Assembly: GCA_024226315.1 (NCBI GenBank)
Contig: JAAELT010000265.1
Coordinates: 1-57,228, forward strand
Direction of reading: 5' to 3'
Source: a bacterium
GTDB taxonomy: Bacteria; Acidobacteriota; Thermoanaerobaculia; Multivoradales; J023
Length of the DNA: 57,228 nucleotides
Below the pieces are notes generated by a model, which worked only from the letters and a program-made list of their open reading frames with translations, had not been told where the DNA came from and ran no database searches. Below are positions 16,749 to 25,542 of this stretch, piece by piece. Position 1 is the first letter of the stretch. Every line of letters starts with the position of its first letter. The translations under genes and the position numbers were made by a program.

Positions 16749-19700
16749 ATGAGGCATCGCATCACACGGGAGGGTAGGGAAGCGAACTGGACCCGAGCTC
16801 TGGCGACCCTGGCGGCCTGCGCCTGGTTGATGGCGTCCGTACCGGCCGGCGGACAGTCGGGCGGCGAGCCGCGCCCGATCTCGGAGGCGGAGCGGCAGGG
16901 CGTCGCCCTGGCGCTGGTCTACCTGGAGCAGGGGCCGGCCGGCTGGTGGGACGTCCTCGCGGCCGATGCGCCGCTGCGCGAGCTCGGCCGGGAAACCGCT
17001 TTGGCCGAGATCGGCGTCCGTGCCGGGCCGTCCACGGGCGCCACCTGGACGCTGCAGACCACCGCGCCCAGGTACTCCGAGGGTACGGTAGTGTTCACCG
17101 TGTCCTTCCCCTCGGGTCTGGCCGATGCGATCTTCCTCGACCTTGTCGAGGAGCCCGGCGGCTGGAAGATCGCTGAGCTGCGCTGCACTGCCGACCCGAC
17201 CTCGATCCGCAAGGGCCCCAGCGCCCTCTTCTGGGAAGCCGAAGAAGCAGAGTCCAGCCACGTTCCCGGTGGCTTCGCCCCGGCGACCGGCGGCCCCGGT
17301 GTCGGAACCTGGCTTGCGGCGTTTGCCCTCCTCGTCACCACCGTGCTCTTTGTCCGTGCTCGCCCGCGCCACCGAGCCGCGGTCGCCGGCGCGGTTCTCG
17401 TGGCCATGGCGCTGGCGGTCGGCTGTCAGAAGGGTGAGGCCCCCGTCGAGGAGGTCGCGGAGGTGCTGCCCCCGTCGCTCCTGGGCGAGCTGTTGCCTTT
17501 GCGCGAGGCACTCGCTGGCGTCGGCGAGGCGGATCACCAGGAGCTGTTCAAGGCGTTGCCCAAGACGGGGACGGTGGCCGAGGTCGGCCGCCTGTGGGAG
17601 GCGCAGTACCTGACCGGCCAGTCCAAGCTCAACGCGCTCGCCAAGATCCTCGAGAGCGTCCCCGAGCCGTCGAAGCTGCCCCTTGCGCCCCTGCTGCGGG
17701 CCCGCCTCGCCCAGCTGCGCTCCGAGCCGGAGCGGGCGCTCGAGCTCTTCGAGCGCCTGCTGCGCGAGCTCGCCGACTTCGACGGCCTGCGTGAGGAGGC
17801 GGCGGAGGTCTATGCTCGCCTGGGCCTCGAAAAAGAGGTCGAGCCTGCGTTGCAGAAAGCCCGGGGCCTCGGCTCGCGCAATGCCGACGTGTACTACGAC
17901 TTGGCGAAGCTGGCCGCCCAGGACGAGTACATGGAAGCGGCGGAAGGTCACTTCCGCACCGCCTGGCAACTCGAGCCCATGAATCGCGAGAGGCTGTTCG
18001 ACAATTCCACCCTGGCGTCGCTCGCCGCTCGCCCGAGCCTCTACGAGAGCCTCGAGCTGGGCTCCTTCGCCGAGCCGGTGGTGGCGTCGACCGCCGAGCG
18101 CCAGCCGCTCGAGTTTCCCGAGACCGCCGAGCTGGTGCTGCTCGGCGAGGAGCTGACGATCACCCTCGGCGAGGCGGATATCAAAGTACCCGGCGGTGCC
18201 GCCCTGGCGCCCGAGGAAACGCCGTCCGAAGACGCGGCCACGCGCTCCGAGCGCCTGGAGCAGGAGGTCTTGGAACGTCTGGAGTCGGCCGAGGCCGAGG
18301 AGCTCGACGTCGGCGCGCTGGCGCAGCCGCGGCGGAGGGCGGATCTGGCTCTCGCCGTCGTGGCGCTGGCCGGACAGAAGCGCTGGGACGATCTGCTGGA
18401 TCTGACCGCAGACGCCGGGCAGCACCTGGAGCAGTGGCCTCCGATCCTGATCAAGCTGCGCGTCCACGCCCTGATGGAGACCAAGAAGACCGACGAGGCC
18501 CGCAGCCTGCTGGTCAAGCTGGCGCAGAGCGACATCGGCAACAGCCGGCGCGACCCGACCACCTTCTTCCAGCTCGGTGAGCTGCTGGCCGAGCTCGGCG
18601 ACTACGACCGGGCGATCAAGGCCCACCGCAAGGCGGCGTCGATCTCGCCCCGCAAGTGGAGCGACGCGCGGATCCGGCAGCTGCAGATGGAAAAGGATCT
18701 GGCGAGCTCGTACCAGGAGTTCCGCAGCAAGAACTTCGACATCCGCTACCCGCGGGCCACCGACGAGAAGTATGCCCGCAACCTGAGCCTGGTGCTGGAG
18801 GCGGAGCTCGAGCGGCTCAAGACCTGGATCCCGTACCGCTCCAAGAAGCGGATCGAGGTGCATCTGTTCCCGCTCGGCGAGTTCATGAACGCCTTCTCCG
18901 GCGGCGGCGCCATCATCGCCTTCTACGACGGCCGGGTGCGAGTGCCGTTCGCCGACTTCGAGAGCCTTCATCCGATCATCATCGCCATCCTGTCGCACGA
19001 GGTGGCGCACGCCATGATCGACAGCTACACCGACGACCAGGCCCCCAGGTGGTTGCACGAGGGCCTGGCGCAGCACGTGCAGATGGTGCCCGACTTCGTC
19101 AATCCGATCCCTGACCTCCACCGCACGAACCGGATCCTGTCTTTTCCGGTGATCGAGATGGTGCTCTCCGGCTTCGGCGATCCACAGCTCGTGGAGCTGG
19201 CCTACAGTGAGGCGACCTGGTTGGTGCACTACCTCGAGACGCGTTACGGCGCCGCCGGCATCCGCCGTCTGCTCGGCGCTTACGCCAAGGGGCTCGACAC
19301 CGAGCGGGCCGTGCGCCGGGCGTTCAAGATCTCCACCAGGGAGCTCGAACGCCAGGCCTGGGACTGGTGCCTGAAGAAGGCGCCCGCCGCCTGGGAGGTG
19401 GAGAGCCGCCGCTACGACGACGAGTTCTCCCCGTTGCTCCAGCGCAGCGACGGCAAGCTCGCCGCCGCGCCGGTCCCAAGGGCAACCAGGCAACAGGCGA
19501 GGCCGATCTCCACCAAAGACGCCATGGCCGCCTGGCATCCCACCTACGCTGCCCGCACGCGGCCGGTCAAGGCCGCCCTGGGCGAGGTGATCGGTATCTT
19601 CCGCAAGGGCGGCGGCGGCGACTCCCGTGCCGCCTGCGGCCGTCTGCGCGACGAGCTGAGCGTCCTGCTGCGCAACAGCCAGACCCTGGACGCTCCCGAT

Positions 19701-19865
19701 CCCCAGGCGGCGAAGTATCTGCGGGAGGCCTATCGCGGCTTCATGAGCATGGCGAGCGTCTGCCAGCAAGGTGAGGACAGCCGGGTCCGGCGGGAGATGA
19801 AGAAGGCCGAGAAGTCGCTGGCGATCGCGGCGACGGTGCTTTCGAAGTACGGCTTGAGGCCCTAG
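16749..19865 (+). CDS. Large secreted MA-type metallopeptidase with TPR-like repeats
   Basis: A 1038-aa protein with ribosome-binding site GAGGAG. It has an N-terminal signal-like segment, a small domain (about residues 45-165), a transmembrane stretch near 195, and then an internal sequence that itself looks like a lipoprotein signal (VLVAMALAVGC, about 214-224). TPR-like helices follow (about 250-690), then a peptidase-MA domain with HEVAH (750-754) and Glu771 in WLHEGLAQ, a gluzincin layout. The family usually has an outer-membrane or periplasmic TPR-peptidase form. The internal lipobox suggests fusion of a secreted protein with a lipoprotein. Confidence 0.8.
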   Translation: MRHRITREGREANWTRALATLAACAWLMASVPAGGQSGGEPRPISEAERQGVALALVYLEQGPAGWWDVLAADAPLRELGRETALAEIGVRAGPSTGATWTLQTTAPRYSEGTVVFTVSFPSGLADAIFLDLVEEPGGWKIAELRCTADPTSIRKGPSALFWEAEEAESSHVPGGFAPATGGPGVGTWLAAFALLVTTVLFVRARPRHRAAVAGAVLVAMALAVGCQKGEAPVEEVAEVLPPSLLGELLPLREALAGVGEADHQELFKALPKTGTVAEVGRLWEAQYLTGQSKLNALAKILESVPEPSKLPLAPLLRARLAQLRSEPERALELFERLLRELADFDGLREEAAEVYARLGLEKEVEPALQKARGLGSRNADVYYDLAKLAAQDEYMEAAEGHFRTAWQLEPMNRERLFDNSTLASLAARPSLYESLELGSFAEPVVASTAERQPLEFPETAELVLLGEELTITLGEADIKVPGGAALAPEETPSEDAATRSERLEQEVLERLESAEAEELDVGALAQPRRRADLALAVVALAGQKRWDDLLDLTADAGQHLEQWPPILIKLRVHALMETKKTDEARSLLVKLAQSDIGNSRRDPTTFFQLGELLAELGDYDRAIKAHRKAASISPRKWSDARIRQLQMEKDLASSYQEFRSKNFDIRYPRATDEKYARNLSLVLEAELERLKTWIPYRSKKRIEVHLFPLGEFMNAFSGGGAIIAFYDGRVRVPFADFESLHPIIIAILSHEVAHAMIDSYTDDQAPRWLHEGLAQHVQMVPDFVNPIPDLHRTNRILSFPVIEMVLSGFGDPQLVELAYSEATWLVHYLETRYGAAGIRRLLGAYAKGLDTERAVRRAFKISTRELERQAWDWCLKKAPAAWEVESRRYDDEFSPLLQRSDGKLAAAPVPRATRQQARPISTKDAMAAWHPTYAARTRPVKAALGEVIGIFRKGGGGDSRAACGRLRDELSVLLRNSQTLDAPDPQAAKYLREAYRGFMSMASVCQQGEDSRVRREMKKAEKSLAIAATVLSKYGLRP

Positions 19866-19917
19866 CCAAACCGCTGTAGGCTGTCAGCTCACGATTTCTG
19901 ATTCTGGGTTGGCAGCC

Positions 19918-20460
19918 ATGACCTCCGGAAGCATCACCGCGCCCGAGATCCGCCTGCCGCGCGACCGGCTGACCGCCGTCTACGAGCGCGGTCTGGACCG
20001 CTGCCGCGGCGGCGAGTGGAAAGACGGCCTCGTCGACCTCGCCCTGGTCGCCGAACGCGGCGCCCCGGCCGAGGTCCCGGCGCTGTGCTACTCCTACCTC
20101 GGCTACGGCCTGGCGCGTCATCGCGGCCAGCTCGAGAAGGGCATCCGCCTGTGCCGACACGCGGTCAAGCAGGAGTTCTACCAGCCCGAGTGCTACGTCA
20201 ACCTGGCGCGCGCCGCCCTGCTCTCCGAAAAACACCGCAAGCTGGCCGCCAACGCCATCCTCGACGGCCTCGAGATCGACGGCGACCATCCCGAGCTGCG
20301 CGAGCTGCAGCGGCAGGTCGGCGCCCGGCGGCCACCAGTGATCGGCTTCCTGTCGCGCCGGAACATCCTCAACCAGATCCTCGGCTGGTTCCGTTACCAG
20401 TTCCGTCGCCGGCCCAAGCCGCCGCCCGAGGCAGCGGGGAACGAGCCGCGCGCGGGCTGA
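19918..20460 (+). CDS. Small TPR-like protein
   Basis: 180 aa of helical-repeat sequence (ERGLDRCRGGEWKDGLVDLA; PALCYSYLGYGLARHRGQLE; EFYQPECYVNLARAALLSE; HRKLAANAILDGLEIDGDHP), a TPR pattern of three to four units, ending in a basic tail. Such proteins are scaffolds; no partner is obvious, though it follows the TPR peptidase by 52 bp on the same strand and may be co-transcribed with it. The ATG at 19918 is preferred over a TTG nine bases upstream. Confidence 0.7.
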   Translation: MTSGSITAPEIRLPRDRLTAVYERGLDRCRGGEWKDGLVDLALVAERGAPAEVPALCYSYLGYGLARHRGQLEKGIRLCRHAVKQEFYQPECYVNLARAALLSEKHRKLAANAILDGLEIDGDHPELRELQRQVGARRPPVIGFLSRRNILNQILGWFRYQFRRRPKPPPEAAGNEPRAG

Positions 20461-20488
20461 TCGCTCTCCTTCCCCCTCGAGGACATCC

Positions 20489-20950
20489 CAGTCGGGCGGT
20501 GATCACCTTCCTCCGCGCCGCGGGGAACACCGATCAGGCGGCGATCGCCTTGTTCTGCACTGCGGGGAACACCGATCGGGCGACGATCGTCTTGTTCCGC
20601 GCTGCGGGACATCGCGATCGAGCCTCGATAGCGACGTCCCTCGCTCCTGGACACCTCGATCGGGCCTCGATTGCCTTGTTCCTCGCCGCGGAACATCGCG
20701 ATCAGGCGGCCATCGCTTTGTTCAGCTCTGCTGGGAAAAGCGATCAGGCGGCAATCGCCTTGTTCTGCGTTTCCGAACAAGGCGATCACCGCTCGATCGG
20801 CCGATTCCCTATGGCAATGAACCATGAACGACCCTCGATCGGTGTCCATATCGCTTCTCGTCTGCCCGATCGAGCCTCGATCGGCGTTGTCCGATTTTGC
20901 AGAAACCCCGATCACCGCCCGACCGGTATTCCGCAGCCAGCGAGAGGGCC
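20489..20950. repeat. Degenerate tandem array, 11 units of exactly 42 bp
   Basis: Units start at 20489, 20531, 20573, 20615, 20657, 20699, 20741, 20783, 20825, 20867 and 20909, all 42 bp with no indel. The consensus front half is close to CGATCRGGCSNCGATCGCCT, followed by TGTTC and a looser tail ending GCGGGGAACA in the first units. Conservation fades toward the right. The front half holds two GATC words about 12 bp apart, giving local dyad symmetry. Both strands read open through the array (plus-strand repeat DQAAIALF..AGNT; minus-strand EQGDRRLIGVPR), an expected result of a period divisible by three. No gene start fits, so I treat it as non-coding repeat DNA in the gap between convergent genes. 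Confidence 0.85.
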
Positions 20951-21140
20951 GAATCGGGCCGGAATACGCCATTCATGCCGATAGAGCATGAAGCGATTCC
21001 GAGCCGGCTGGAGTCTTCGACCTGGCTGGGCATGCACGACTTCGCCCAGCGTGTACGGCCTCCACCCGCCGTCTCGGCCGTTGATCAACTCCCTGCTCAG
21101 AGAGAAGCTCGCCGAGGCCAGCTAGAGGCAAGCCCACGCC

Positions 21141-22160
21141 TCAAGGCACGATCGTATTCAACCCCACGAACGTCCCCCCGTTCTCCTGCGTCAGCACCCG
21201 CATCAACGTCGCGAACCGGACCCCCGTCTTCTCGCCGACGCCTGGCACCGCGAAGATGGTGGGGAAGCCGATGGCGTGGACGCGCACCCTCGGGTTTCCT
21301 TCGGCGTCTTTCTTGTTGTAGCGCCCGACGGCGGTGAGGACTTCCTCAACTGAGCCGCCGGTGAACTCGTCGCCGAAGACGTAGATGGAGATCTTCTTGT
21401 CGTCGGCGGCGAAGTTGCGGATGGCGCGGGTGACGCCTTCCACCGGGCTGGAGTTGGAGAAGGCGTTCCAGTTGCGCAGGCGCTCGACGATGACGCGGCG
21501 GCGGGAGGGGGTGTCGGGGATCCACTTGCCGGCGTAGCTGGCGAACATGTAGCGGCCCATGTCGTTCATCACCTGGATGCCCTTGACCTTGGGGTAGATG
21601 GCCAGCACCTCCTGCATCTTCTGCACCACCAGCGGCCAGGCGTTGGTGTACATGGAGCCCGAGGTGTCGATGACGAAGATCACGTACTCGCTGTCCACCG
21701 GGATTCCGCCGACGGTGGCGTCTTCGACCGGGCGGCGGTAGTTGCGCCCGAGCAGGCGTTTCATCTCCTCGCTGAGCTCCTGCTGGGCGGCCAGCATGCG
21801 GCCTTCGAGGATCTCCTGGATCTCGGAGAGCTGCCTGGAGCTGGCGAACTCGCCCTGGATCTTCGACAGGTCGCCGCGCAGGCGCGCGATCTGCGCCTGC
21901 TCGATCGACAGCTGCTCCTCGCGGGTGGTCACGTCTCGTGTGACCAGCTGAGTCTTCTCGCGGATGTCGGTCAGCTCTTGCTCCAGCTGGGAAACCCTGG
22001 CCTCGAGATCTTTCTTGGCGTCCTCGAGCGCCCGGGGCTCGCCGATTTTGGTCAGCACCAGGAGGATGACGATGGCGCCGAAGCCGCAGCTGATGGCGTC
22101 GAGGAAGGACAGGCTGAAGCCCTCGGCGGAGGCGCGTTTGCGGCGGTTACGTCTGCTCAT
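21141..22160 (-). CDS. VWA protein with MotB/ExbD-like membrane anchor (second copy)
   Basis: A 339-aa protein, last gene of the nine-gene cluster. A basic N-terminus leads into one transmembrane segment with an Asp at its entry (SFLDAISCGFGAIVILLVL, residues about 18-36), a long coiled coil (about 45-140), then a von Willebrand A domain with a complete MIDAS start DTSGSM (Asp165) and a later FGDEFTGG strand. The anchor resembles MotB/ExbD, in which the Asp carries protons; here VWA replaces the peptidoglycan-binding domain. It probably partners the ExbB-like channel upstream. Thirteen bp separate it from its paralogue. Confidence 0.85.
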   Translation of the reverse strand: MSRRNRRKRASAEGFSLSFLDAISCGFGAIVILLVLTKIGEPRALEDAKKDLEARVSQLEQELTDIREKTQLVTRDVTTREEQLSIEQAQIARLRGDLSKIQGEFASSRQLSEIQEILEGRMLAAQQELSEEMKRLLGRNYRRPVEDATVGGIPVDSEYVIFVIDTSGSMYTNAWPLVVQKMQEVLAIYPKVKGIQVMNDMGRYMFASYAGKWIPDTPSRRRVIVERLRNWNAFSNSSPVEGVTRAIRNFAADDKKISIYVFGDEFTGGSVEEVLTAVGRYNKKDAEGNPRVRVHAIGFPTIFAVPGVGEKTGVRFATLMRVLTQENGGTFVGLNTIVP

Positions 22161-22173
22161 GGAATACGTCGAC

Positions 22174-23268
22174 TCATGGCCAATCCCTCGCCGGGCTCAT
22201 GAACGAGCCCTCGGTGTACATTGCCAGCTTCCAGAAGGCGGAGGCGGCGAGCGGGTCGCCCTCCATGGGGAAGAGGATGACGTTGATCGGCACGTCGTCG
22301 GGAAGCTCGCGCATGGCGCGCTCGAAGTGCTTCATGCGCTCCTTGCCCGAGACGGTGCGTTTCTTCGGCGGCTGGGCGCCGCGGGTGGGCAGGCCGTCGG
22401 CCAGCAAGATGACGTTGTCCGGCCGCGGACGCAGGGTTTTGATCGAGGAGAAGGCGTAGTGCAGGCTGGTGCCGCCCTCGGGCGCCTTGACGCGCAGGGT
22501 GCTCATTGCCTTCTCCAGCACGTTGCGGTCGCCGGCGTCGAGCCAGTCGCCGAGGGTACCGTCGATCAGCGGCGCGGCATTGTCGGCGAAGGTGTAGATC
22601 TGGAACTGGCTGTCGCGCGGGAACTGGGTGGAGAGCCAGTCGACGGTGGAGACCGCCTGCTGCCACTTCTCGGCGCGGATCCGGCGCTCCGGCGGCAGGT
22701 TGCGAAAGCGGATGATGTTGACGATGGTCTCGTCGAGCATACTGGCCGAGGTGTCGACCAGAATCAGGATGCGCTTGCCGCCCACCTTGAGGCCGGTCAG
22801 GTACTGGCGGTCGCCGTCGCCGACGAAGGTGCGGATCTTGTCGCCCGGGGTCTCTTCTTCCGGCACGCTGGCGGCCAGGCGCTTGGCGTCTTCCTCGAGC
22901 GACTTGAGGTCGGCCTGGAGCTTGTCCAGGTGCTCGCGTTGGGCCAGGGTGGCGTCCTCGTAGGTGGCGAGCTCGAGGCGGATCTGCTCGAGGATCTCGA
23001 TCAGCCGGCGCGACAAGCCCTGCGCGGTGAGGTGCTCGTAGTCGGCCTCGCGTTTCGAGTTGCGCAGCTCCACCAGGGTCTTGTAGCCCTCGAGCACCTC
23101 GACCTCGAGCCGCTCGACCTCGGCGCGCAGGTCGTCGGACAGGCGGTCGGTGCGCAGGCCGGTTGAGGCGTTGATCACCATGTAGAGCAGGATCACGGCG
23201 CCCAGGCCGCAGGTCATGGCGTCGAGGAACGCCAGCCCGAAGACGTTGACGCGGTTACGCCGTGCCAT
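22174..23268 (-). CDS. VWA protein with MotB/ExbD-like membrane anchor (first copy)
   Basis: A 364-aa paralogue of the next gene downstream: anchor FGLAFLDAMTCGLGAVILLY at residues 10-29 (same FLDA..CG.GA pattern), coiled coil about 40-140, VWA domain with DTSAS at 172-176 (MIDAS, Ser-x-Ser kept) and later ILLADGLPTRGA. Its start overlaps the ASKHA-FHA gene by 14 bp, so the two are tightly coupled. Two different VWA subunits per locus suggest a heterodimer, as in ExbD/MotB-type stators with two plug subunits; that is inference. VWA domains usually bind ligands through a divalent metal. Confidence 0.85.
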   Translation of the reverse strand: MARRNRVNVFGLAFLDAMTCGLGAVILLYMVINASTGLRTDRLSDDLRAEVERLEVEVLEGYKTLVELRNSKREADYEHLTAQGLSRRLIEILEQIRLELATYEDATLAQREHLDKLQADLKSLEEDAKRLAASVPEEETPGDKIRTFVGDGDRQYLTGLKVGGKRILILVDTSASMLDETIVNIIRFRNLPPERRIRAEKWQQAVSTVDWLSTQFPRDSQFQIYTFADNAAPLIDGTLGDWLDAGDRNVLEKAMSTLRVKAPEGGTSLHYAFSSIKTLRPRPDNVILLADGLPTRGAQPPKKRTVSGKERMKHFERAMRELPDDVPINVILFPMEGDPLAASAFWKLAMYTEGSFMSPARDWP

Positions 23269-24736
23269 CGGCCGCTCCGTCGTCCTGGACCGCGATCAGC
23301 AGCACCTCGATGCCCGGGGTGCCGAGCCGCAGGCGGTCGCCGGCCTGGAGCGGCGCCCGCTGGCCGATGCGCTCGCCGTTCAGGAACGAGCCGTAGGTGC
23401 TCGAGTCTTCCACCACCGGCCGGCCACCCGTCCGCGCGACGCTGCAATGGACGCGCGAGATGCCGGCGGTCTGTCCGGTGAGGTTCAGTCCCCGGGCCTC
23501 GCCGATCGCTAACCCGAGCCGGAACGGCTCATCGGTGATCGGGTAGGCCAGGCCGTCGTGCAGCAGGTGGGTAGGGACGGGGCCCTCCGGCTCCGGCGGC
23601 GCCTCTTCCTCGATCCGCGGTGCTGGCATCGCCGCCGCCTCGTGCTCGGGCTCGGGCTCGAAGCTGAGACGGGTGATCAGGTGCAGCGAGCCGCCTTCGC
23701 TCTCGTCCACGGAGCGGATCTCGTGGCGCGCACGGATGGCGCCCCGGGCCGCCGCCCCCGCGCCCAGCCGGACGGTGGTGACGCCGCGCAGACCGCTGAT
23801 GCGGGATTCGAGGCCGGGCAGGCGGCAGGTGGCGTCCGTGAGCAGCACGGTGAGGTTGTCACCGGCTCGCTTGAGCGACAGGATCAGGTTCAAGAAGTGC
23901 TCGTAGAAAGGATCGGCGGCGGCGATGACGTCCGGACGGGTGAGCTCGACGGCGCGCTCATCGTCCTCCGGTCCGAGTCGCGCCTCGAGGATCTCCTCGG
24001 AGCGAAGCTCTTCCAGCCAGCCGGGCAGACGCAGGTAGAGAGCCTGCTCGGTGGCGGCCGAGTGCAGGGGGTCGAAGCGGGTGGCGTGTACGAAGAGCTC
24101 GGCGATCTTGCGCGCCCAGGCGTCCTGGATGGCGATCAGGCCGTAGCCCTCGGCCAGCTCCAGCCGCCGGCGGACGACGGTGAAACCGATCGCGTCGAGC
24201 GCCGGCGGCGGCGCGGCGAGCTCGAGCTCGGTGAGCAGGATGCGGTGCTGCTGGAGGTCCAGGTGCAGCAGCCGGTGCCCGGCAGCGGCGCCGGCCGCCG
24301 GCGTCACGGTGGTCGCCGCCACCGCCGCGTCCACCAGCCCCGAGACCGGAATGTCGACCGAACGGGCGATGCCCAATGTCAGGGCCAGCTGGTGGGCGGA
24401 GAGCGAGCCCGGCACAGCCAGCAAGACGTCGTCCGTGCTTTGCCCAAACGCCGCTCGCCCGACCGCCGTCCAGACCTCGGAGAGGTGGGCGTGGGCCAGA
24501 TCGGCGGCCGACAGGCCGCGCGGAAACGGTCGCCCGAGAGGCTCGTCGCCGAGGTCCTGCCAGAACCGGTGATGGACCCAGCGTGGCTTCTCGCGCGCGC
24601 GGCGCCAGGCGGCCTCGCCGGTGATCAGCGTGCCACCGTCGTAGAGGGCGTAGCCGGGGCTGGCGTCGCTGGCGGCACCGGCTTCGTCGACCGCGACGAT
24701 GCCGGTGTCGTGAATCTCGAGCGCGAGGGTGGTCAC
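23255..24736 (-). CDS. ASKHA (Hsp70/actin-like) protein with C-terminal FHA domain
   Basis: A 493-aa soluble protein. Residues 1-370 follow an Hsp70-like order: a first phosphate-loop-like strand (TTLALEIHDTGIVAVDEAG), a DDVLLAVPGSLSAHQLALTL segment equivalent to the VPA.F...QR region, and LLHLDLQQHRILLTELE where Hsp70 has DLGGGT. The glycine-rich ATP loops are eroded, so nucleotide binding is doubtful. A Pro/Glu linker leads to an FHA domain (about 400-490) with SRVHCSV and STYGSFLNGERI, the phosphothreonine-binding pattern. It probably docks on phosphorylated partners made by the cluster's kinase. It overlaps the channel gene by 4 bp and the VWA gene by 14 bp. Confidence 0.75.
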   Translation of the reverse strand: MTTLALEIHDTGIVAVDEAGAASDASPGYALYDGGTLITGEAAWRRAREKPRWVHHRFWQDLGDEPLGRPFPRGLSAADLAHAHLSEVWTAVGRAAFGQSTDDVLLAVPGSLSAHQLALTLGIARSVDIPVSGLVDAAVAATTVTPAAGAAAGHRLLHLDLQQHRILLTELELAAPPPALDAIGFTVVRRRLELAEGYGLIAIQDAWARKIAELFVHATRFDPLHSAATEQALYLRLPGWLEELRSEEILEARLGPEDDERAVELTRPDVIAAADPFYEHFLNLILSLKRAGDNLTVLLTDATCRLPGLESRISGLRGVTTVRLGAGAAARGAIRARHEIRSVDESEGGSLHLITRLSFEPEPEHEAAAMPAPRIEEEAPPEPEGPVPTHLLHDGLAYPITDEPFRLGLAIGEARGLNLTGQTAGISRVHCSVARTGGRPVVEDSSTYGSFLNGERIGQRAPLQAGDRLRLGTPGIEVLLIAVQDDGAADGTA

Positions 24737-25530
24737 GGCACCTGCAGGTGTTGGATCAGGTGCCGGTCGAGGTAGCTCTCGGTGTCCAGCACCAGGCGTT
24801 CCTGCTGCAGCTGGAGCTGGTGCAGCAGGAACATCAGCACGATCGAGATCAGGAGCGCGATGAAGGTCGAGTTGAAGGCCACTCCCAAGCTGCGGGTGAC
24901 GCCGGCGATGTCACCTTCTACCGCCTGGTGCGCCTGGCCGAGGGCCTCGCCAATGCCGCGCACGGTGCCGATGAAGCCGATCGACGGGATCGCCCAGGCG
25001 ATGTAGCGCACCATCGACAGCTCGGAGTCGAGACGGTCGGCCTCGGCCTCGCACATGCCGTGGGCGGTGGTCGAGACGTCCTGGATGTTGCTCGTCGCCC
25101 GGAATCGGTGCAGCGCGGTGAGCAGGGTGCGTGGCAGCAGCCGCCGTTGGCCCGAGGCGCCCATCGACTGGATCTGGCGCGCGTACTCGCGGGCGTCGTC
25201 GGGCAGGATGCGCGTGCCCTCGGCGCGCGGCACCAGGTCCAGGTGCAGCAGGCGGTTCTCGCGCATCGCGCTCATGCCCTTGTAGGTCATGATCGCCAGC
25301 GCCCACAGCGCCAGCACGAAGCAGGCCTCCTGCTCGAAGTCGCGGATGATGACGTAGAAAGAGCGCTCCTGGACGTAGTCCTTGTCGATCTGCATGCGCG
25401 CCGCCTGCTCCGCCAGCACGGTGTCGGCGTGAGGGCGCACCCAGGCGACGTAGAAGGCGTGCACGAAGATCACCGCCAGGATCAGCGACGCCAGCTGATA
25501 GACGAACTCCACCGGGTAGGTTCTTTTCAT
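24733..25530 (-). CDS. MotA/TolQ/ExbB-family proton channel subunit
   Basis: A 265-aa protein with about four membrane segments: residues 10-30 and 68-86, then the signature pair around 172-196 (YIAWAIPSIGFIGTVRGIGE) and 212-237 (SLGVAFNSTFIALLISIVLM). PSIGFIGTVRGIGEAL matches the PxLGLLGTVxG motif of ExbB/TolQ/MotA. These proteins form a pentamer around two single-TM partners and convert ion flow to movement. No ExbD, TolR, MotB or OmpA-like gene is present; the two VWA proteins downstream are the only candidates. The stop-start overlap with the next gene is ATGA. Confidence 0.88.
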   Translation of the reverse strand: MKRTYPVEFVYQLASLILAVIFVHAFYVAWVRPHADTVLAEQAARMQIDKDYVQERSFYVIIRDFEQEACFVLALWALAIMTYKGMSAMRENRLLHLDLVPRAEGTRILPDDAREYARQIQSMGASGQRRLLPRTLLTALHRFRATSNIQDVSTTAHGMCEAEADRLDSELSMVRYIAWAIPSIGFIGTVRGIGEALGQAHQAVEGDIAGVTRSLGVAFNSTFIALLISIVLMFLLHQLQLQQERLVLDTESYLDRHLIQHLQVP

Positions 25531-25542
25531 ATCGGCTTCGAT

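Noticed and set aside
15438..19769. A minus-strand frame of about 1440 codons antisense to the amidohydrolase and MA-peptidase genes
   Set aside because: Its composition (runs of LAQ, RQ, HH) is that of a shadow in GC-rich DNA; the plus-strand genes on the same bases carry catalytic motifs.
20489..20950. CRISPR array: GCGGGGAACAC in the first units resembles the end of a type I-E repeat
   Set aside because: Units are a continuous 42 bp with graded divergence and no unique spacers, and no cas genes are present.
20016..20984. A 322-codon plus-strand frame and a 192-codon minus-strand frame through the 42-bp array as repeat proteins
   Set aside because: The period is a multiple of three, so any frame free of stops stays open. 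Neither has a start with a ribosome-binding site, and the plus frame begins antiphase inside the TPR gene.
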